Part shown: piece by piece, positions 6,309 to 10,242 of the stretch
Layout of the letters: the number at the start of each line of letters is the position of its first letter
Position numbering within the stretch: position 1 is the first letter of the stretch
From: Goniomonas avonlea
Lineage: Eukaryota; Cryptophyceae; Goniomonadida; Goniomonadaceae
NCBI GenBank assembly: GCA_003573635.1
Contig: QUTJ01031183.1
Coordinates: 1-10,242, forward strand
DNA: 10,242 nucleotides
Reading direction: 5' to 3'
Notes under the pieces: model-generated
Databases searched by the model: none
What the model was told of the DNA's origin: nothing
Seen by the model: the letters and a program-made list of their open reading frames with translations, nothing else
Position numbers and translations under genes: made by a program

Positions 6309-7797
6309 GGGGTGTGGCCCGAAACAAACTTGGTGAACGGGCCGACCCAGCTGATGTTTCCGCCTTTATTGCCTCTCCAGGATGTTGGTCAGTGCACATC
6401 ATTGGTAAGACCACACACTGTAGGGACTGGATGCACCCACATTATCTGTGTGTTGGCACTATCAGTTTCGAACAGCGACTTGTATCGGTTTCAACCCAGA
6501 TACGGGTAGGAACTGCGAAAAGGCTTCCAAAAATGGTGTTTCATTTTGTGAAGAACACGGCTTGCCCGCTCCACCGGGCAAATCTGGCTCTCAATGGCAA
6601 CGCGACGTGCGAGTTACGCCCAAGATGCAGGACCGCAAGGCGAAATGTCGCCTTGAGGACCCCTACTTCGCCCAGGGACCGGATGTGTCCCAGTTTGGGG
6701 CGGTTTGTTGCTCCGAGCAGTGTCCCGAGGCGTCGAACCCACCTGGGGTGGTCGAGGATGACACCAGGGTCGTCGACTTTGGTTGCGGTCGGTGGTATCA
6801 TCAATCCTGTGTCCCTATGGGGACCTGGATCCATCATGGCGGTTTTCTGACCTGCACTGTTTGCGCAGCGGCCTCGCGAGGGTCCTACGTGGCCCTCCCT
6901 CTTGAGGATACAAGGTATTTTGTCAAGGGAAGGGAACCAGTTGCCGCACCAGCGTCGTTGGGAAGCGCGGCGTCGGGTATGCCCGACGCTTCAGGTGCGT
7001 CTCTCTCCACTTTGCCTTCGAGAGGAAAAGCGACAGAGGACGAGAAGTGTTATGGGCCGTCCGACATTCTAGGAGGTTTCGAGGCTGACGAAAAATCCCT
7101 TGCTAGACGTAGGAAAATCCTACAGAATGCATCGATTTACCTCGATAGTGACAACCCTCCCATTGCTGTGTACAAATGGTCAAACACCCTTGAATATAAG
7201 CGCCCAACTGAGCTCTCATTGTATTTCGAGTTTTTGGACACCCAACAGGAAATGTTTGCTCGAATTGGTGCCCAGTTCATTGACAGCTGGTCCGATAATC
7301 GGAAATGGTGTCAGCAGATTTGCGAACACCTGAGGCATTTTGGCCCTGAAATTCTCAAAGTGTACCCACCCCAAGTGTACTGGCACTATTTTGATCTCGC
7401 AAAACAAACCAAGAGAGCACATGTGTGGTCAAGGAGCAGGATTGATGCAGGCTTGTTAACCAAGGCAGCCTCGAGGTTCGAGAATGAGGAACTAAAAGCC
7501 GCGACCGACCGCGCGGTTGAGTCGCGTGTGAAGCAATTCATGGACGATTGGGTCCACCAGCAGCCTGCGAGTTTGTTGCCTCAGGCAGCGGCGTCGCAAT
7601 CCGCGAAGCGTCCACGTGGCAAGGCACCGCCGACCTGCGGCGGAGGTCGCACGGGTGGCCGTGGTGGCCGTGGTCCCTCTTTCTGCCACAGGTGTGGCGA
7701 GGAGGGGCACCTCGTGAAGACCTGCCCCCTGCCCCCAGTGCAGCCAAAGAAGGCGAAGGTCGACTCAGCGGGTGGGGCCAAGGGCAGTCAGGCGTGA
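6239..7797 (+). CDS. Retroelement Gag-like protein with PHD-like finger and CCHC zinc knuckle (two exons proposed)
   Basis: The main frame is open from 6424 to TGA 7795-7797. Counting from codon 6448: C12, C23, C34 and H37 form a C-x10-C-x10-C-x2-H motif. C87/C88, C92, C113, H118, C121, C136 and C139 form a PHD-like finger with the usual WYHxxC core, though one Cys of the second pair appears replaced (V109/D110). Residues 200-370 are mixed, probably helical, as in capsid regions. A basic Gly/Arg-rich linker (388-408) precedes a perfect C-x2-C-x4-H-x4-C knuckle (413-426). Retroelement Gags use such knuckles to bind nucleic acid. No ATG precedes the first zinc motif in this frame. ATG 6239 with intron 6405-6475 removed gives 495 codons in phase. 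The polymerase region follows immediately, which supports a Gag role. Confidence 0.65.
6405..6475 (+). other. Candidate 71-base GT-AG intron in the gag gene
   Basis: ATTG|GTAAGA (donor at 6405) and GAACAG|CGACTT (acceptor ending at 6475) join frame 2 to frame 1 at codon GCG without a stop. The unspliced main frame has a TAG at 6421-6423 and no ATG before residue 60, so splicing explains how an intact start could be supplied. There is no strong polypyrimidine tract, and a nearer CAG ends at 6465 but would give the wrong phase. From memory, introns occur in some DIRS-like retrotransposons. Their presence here is inference. Confidence 0.4.
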
Positions 7798-8734
7798 CGG
7801 GGCGTTCGGGGTGTGTCAGTCGACACACGCCCGTCGTCCTCGTGGAGACCCTCCCCGAGTTGGGCGACGCTCTTGCTCACGGCTGGTTTGCTGTGTGTCT
7901 TGCTCATGGGATCCTTTACACCCCAGACGCCGGGCCACCCCTGGGATCTTCCTGATCGGGGTGCGCCCGAGCTGAGCCGCCACTCGTACCCGCCTCCTTT
8001 CCTAGCCAATTTTGTATTGACAATGACCCTGGACCGAGTCCGGGACGTTTGGAAGCGTTGCAACACCGATGAAGGGTGCGCCCACCCTGACCATATTCAT
8101 CGGTCGAAGTGGTTGCCTTTTCACGAAGTCCTGTGGACCAGGACGCTCCCTATCTTGTCCCTATCTTGTCTCGTTTAGCGGAGGGTTCGAGGCCTGAGGA
8201 AGGCAATACGATTCGCCGAATGGCGAGACATTTGCTGACGGCCATGAACGTTACGCCGCTGCTTCCCGTGCCCGACGACATTGCTTCGCCCAGCTTCTCG
8301 ATTTGNCCACGTTGCGCGATCTCCTTCAATAGATCAAAGCTTGCAAGGAGCCAAATTGACGTCCTCTCTCTGAGACGGCACGCCGACCAGGTGTACCCCT
8401 CGTGGTCACAAGGTGTGCCCCCCACGCCAACGACGCTGGAGGCTCTTCGCCAGGCGTTCGAGAGTACGGTCGTGGTGGGTGAGCACGACGACGCGCACGG
8501 AGTCTTGGCCCCCGAAGGCCACCAGCAGCTTTGTTGGCGAGAGTGGCGCGCGAGGGAAGCGAGACGGCTGGCCCTACCACTTTCAATGTGATGTCAAGCC
8601 GGTTCTGGCGGACCACCAACGTGATCTTTCGAGGGTGAACAGCAAGTCCGTTGGTCCGAGTCCGAGTCCGAGGCGCGGACCCGCCGCGATCAGCGCAGTT
8701 GGAGTTCGCCGGCATCGCGACAACAACGTTCAAG

Positions 8735-9380
8735 TGGGAGGGCCCGCTGAGTTATGTCCCCCTGCTCTTGACGCCGATGCACTATGTGCCGAAAGCTCGT
8801 GACGAGGACTCAAGTGGCGCTTGGTCTTCAACTGCAAAAAGTCCAGGCTCAACGAGTGGACGTGCCCGGCCTCTGTCTCTTACGCGGAGGTCAACGACAC
8901 AATCGACATCACGACACCATCGTCATTTCAGTACAAGACCGACGAACCCGACGCTTCCCTTGGCAAGCCTCGTTACTGGGAGTTTCGGGACCTCGTCAGT
9001 GTCGTCAACCCGGTGAACGAAGAAGTGTGGCACCATGGCTACACGTCCTTTGGGACGACCGACGGTCCGTGGATCCAGATGCAGGCGGCTGAGGCAGTGG
9101 CAAAGATGCGCGCCGACGGCTGGGGCGATCACGACGCCGCTCTAGGCCCGATCGCCCCCAAAGCCCACCTCGTCGTCATGATGGACGACTATTACGGAAC
9201 AGTCGAGCCGAGATGGGACGGCGACACTGAAGTCATACCTCCGCCACTTGACCGGCTTGCTCAAGCGTTTGGGTGTTGGTTTCCAACCCGAGGCCGACAA
9301 GACTATGTGTGGAGTCGGTTTGTCTTTCAAAGGAGTCGTCATTGACAAGATCCGCGACTTAGCGTCCATCCTCAAGCTCT
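8735..9380 (+). other. Reverse transcriptase core motifs
   Basis: Frame 2 gives HYVPKARDE (about 8780-8806). A one-base change to frame 1 gives KWRLVFNCKKSRLNEW (from 8811), the fingers motif of RTs. FGTTDGPWIQ (about 9049-9078) occupies the place of the FGL-xxAP motif B. VVMMDDYYG (9172-9198) is the catalytic xxDD box, with the aspartate pair at 9184-9189 intact. After a shift to frame 2 at about 9257, LGVGFQPEADK and LSFKGVVIDK (to about 9354) match the usual thumb-side LGxxxxxxK and FLGxxID elements. The TAG at 9380 closes this piece. The distance between the fingers and motif B looks compressed and poorly conserved around the expected first catalytic Asp (FRDLVSVV, about 8983). Confidence 0.7.
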
Positions 9381-9862
9381 AGCTCGACAGCGCACTTCGC
9401 CAGACGGCGGCGCTGGTCAAGGAGGCCGACGAGCACGACGGCTGGCCCTCGGCTGGGTCGACGCGAGGCGCTGCGCCAAAGTCGCGGGCCGCCTGAATTA
9501 CATGGCGGCGTATTCGAGAGGAGGTCGCGCGAACATCTACGATTTCATCCGCGTCCTTTACGCCGAGGACGAGTTGCAGATCAACAAAGACGAGACCGAT
9601 TGGAGCGGCTGCCAAGGCAATCCCTTCGCGACTTACCGTAGTGATCGTACCGTAGCGATCGGATGGTGCGAGCCAGGGACGCAGCCGTCCAGGTTATCCT
9701 GAAGCTGAAGCTCTGGGATAAAGGCACTCAGGTCCGTCTGTCGTCGGACGCTCGCAGGGCTTGCGAATGGTGGCACACTTTGGGAGAGAAACACAACGGC
9801 GTGAGAATGTACCTGGCCGGCCCGCACAAGGGCATCTGGAGGCCAAAGCACATAGCGCCAGC

Positions 9863-10242
9863 GTTCAATGGCTCAAGGAGGTGCACGACAGGATCCTTGA
9901 GCTCAAGGGGTGGACCGACTCAGGCATCCCGACACTTACCTCCGACGCGAGCGGCAGTGGCATGGGAGGTTGGTTCAACTCCGAGAGTCACTCGGTGTAC
10001 TTCTCTCCGGAGCTCAAGGTTCGACTCGCGAAGGACTCCCACATCGGGGCTTGGGAGCTCACGGGTGCCATGATCCTCCTCCAAAGAGTGGGGCCGTCAC
10101 TGGTCCCGCGCCCTGGAGGCAACGGCCGAGTGTTGTTTCGAATTGATAACACGCAAGCAGTCGCGGCAATCAACAAGGGGTACAGCCCCTCTCCCCGGAT
10201 TGACGTCCTAGCCAAGCAGTTTGCGGCCCTTTCCAGCGAACT
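9863..10242 (+). other. RNase H domain, 3' partial
   Basis: Frame 2 is open from about 9863 to the last base. The three acidic catalytic positions of retroelement RNase H are visible: Asp in TSDASGSG (9944-9946), Glu in AWELTG (10055-10057) and Asp in RIDNTQAV (10145-10147). The tail INKGYSPSPRIDVLAKQF fits the DIRS-type pattern in which the last Asp is followed by an INKG-like turn and a Ser-rich helix start. This is the longest undamaged piece of the pol region. What follows (recombinase or other 3' gene) is outside the window. Confidence 0.75.

Larger units (their letters stand above)
7798..10242 (+). pseudogene. Frame-broken pol region (RT-RNase H) of a DIRS-like retrotransposon; continues past window
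   Basis: Polymerase-like sequence follows the gag stop and passes through all three frames: frame 3 about 7800-7950, frame 1 about 7950-8110, frame 3 about 8110-8560, frame 1 about 8545-8660, frame 2 about 8651-8808, frame 1 8811-9255, frame 2 9257-9435 (TAG at 9380-9382), frame 1 about 9440-9660, frame 3 about 9663-9862, frame 2 9863 to the end. That is at least eight frame changes and one stop, so as read it cannot make a full polymerase. RT and RNase H motifs are preserved in order. The product would copy element RNA to DNA. The RNase H style (IDNTQAVAAINKG) is closest in memory to DIRS/tyrosine-recombinase elements. A Ty3-like element is less likely. An N at 8306 shows imperfect assembly, so some shifts may be errors. 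Confidence 0.7.

Noticed and set aside
6448-6450. GTG as the start codon of the gag frame
   Set aside because: Non-ATG initiation is not expected in a eukaryotic gene. The ATG exon plus intron model explains the 5' end better.
7720-7800. Programmed -1 frameshift linking gag to pol
   Set aside because: The next coding-like frame is indeed -1, but no X-XXY-YYZ slippery heptamer is visible near the gag stop and pol is broken many more times downstream.
1-10242. LTRs, CRISPR array, rRNA or bacterial-style operons
   Set aside because: No long direct repeats flank the gag/pol region within the window, there are no regularly spaced repeats with unique spacers, and no rRNA or ribosome-binding-site-led gene runs are seen.

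Overview
The window looks like a repeat-dense, gene-poor stretch of a eukaryotic nuclear genome, probably a unicellular alga or other protist. The evidence is simple-sequence tracts, terminal-inverted-repeat (TIR) elements, a large foldback, a tRNA-like RNA polymerase III module, a GT-AG intron candidate and a gag/reverse transcriptase (RT)/RNase H retroelement. I cannot assign a taxon. There is no bacterial operon structure. Single-base frame changes are so common that most coding-like stretches are either decayed copies or carry uncorrected assembly indels (one N lies at 8306).

Layout. Bases 1-220 are a G-run and a purine-rich low-complexity tract. Bases 580-842 and 1130-1394 are two diverged, oppositely oriented copies of one ~265 bp TIR element (hAT-type MITE candidate). 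Bases 1385-1810 hold an unidentified coding-like stretch that runs into a foldback (1759-2032: two 132 bp arms with one mismatch and a 10-base loop). Bases 2033-3000 hold only short repeats and simple-sequence tracts. At about 3020 the composition turns GC-rich, starting with a strong hairpin (3026-3097) and a degenerate tRNA-like module with a T5 terminator (3214-3302). Bases 3341-4680 are a coding-like but frame-broken region of unknown family. Its last part resembles a second fragment at 6048-6300. Bases 4700-6030 hold simple repeats and no gene I can support.

The right third is a retroelement on the + strand. Its first gene encodes a Gag/nucleic-acid-binding protein carrying three zinc-binding modules: a C-x10-C-x10-C-x2-H motif, a PHD-like finger and a CCHC zinc knuckle. 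Its main frame (6424-7797) lacks an ATG ahead of the first zinc motif. A 71-base GT-AG intron (6405-6475) would join it in phase to an upstream ATG exon (6239-6404). Downstream (about 7798 to the window end) lies the polymerase region, with RT and RNase H catalytic motifs clearly readable but spread over all three frames. Its RNase H resembles that of DIRS-type (tyrosine-recombinase) retrotransposons. The recombinase or other 3' end would lie beyond the window.
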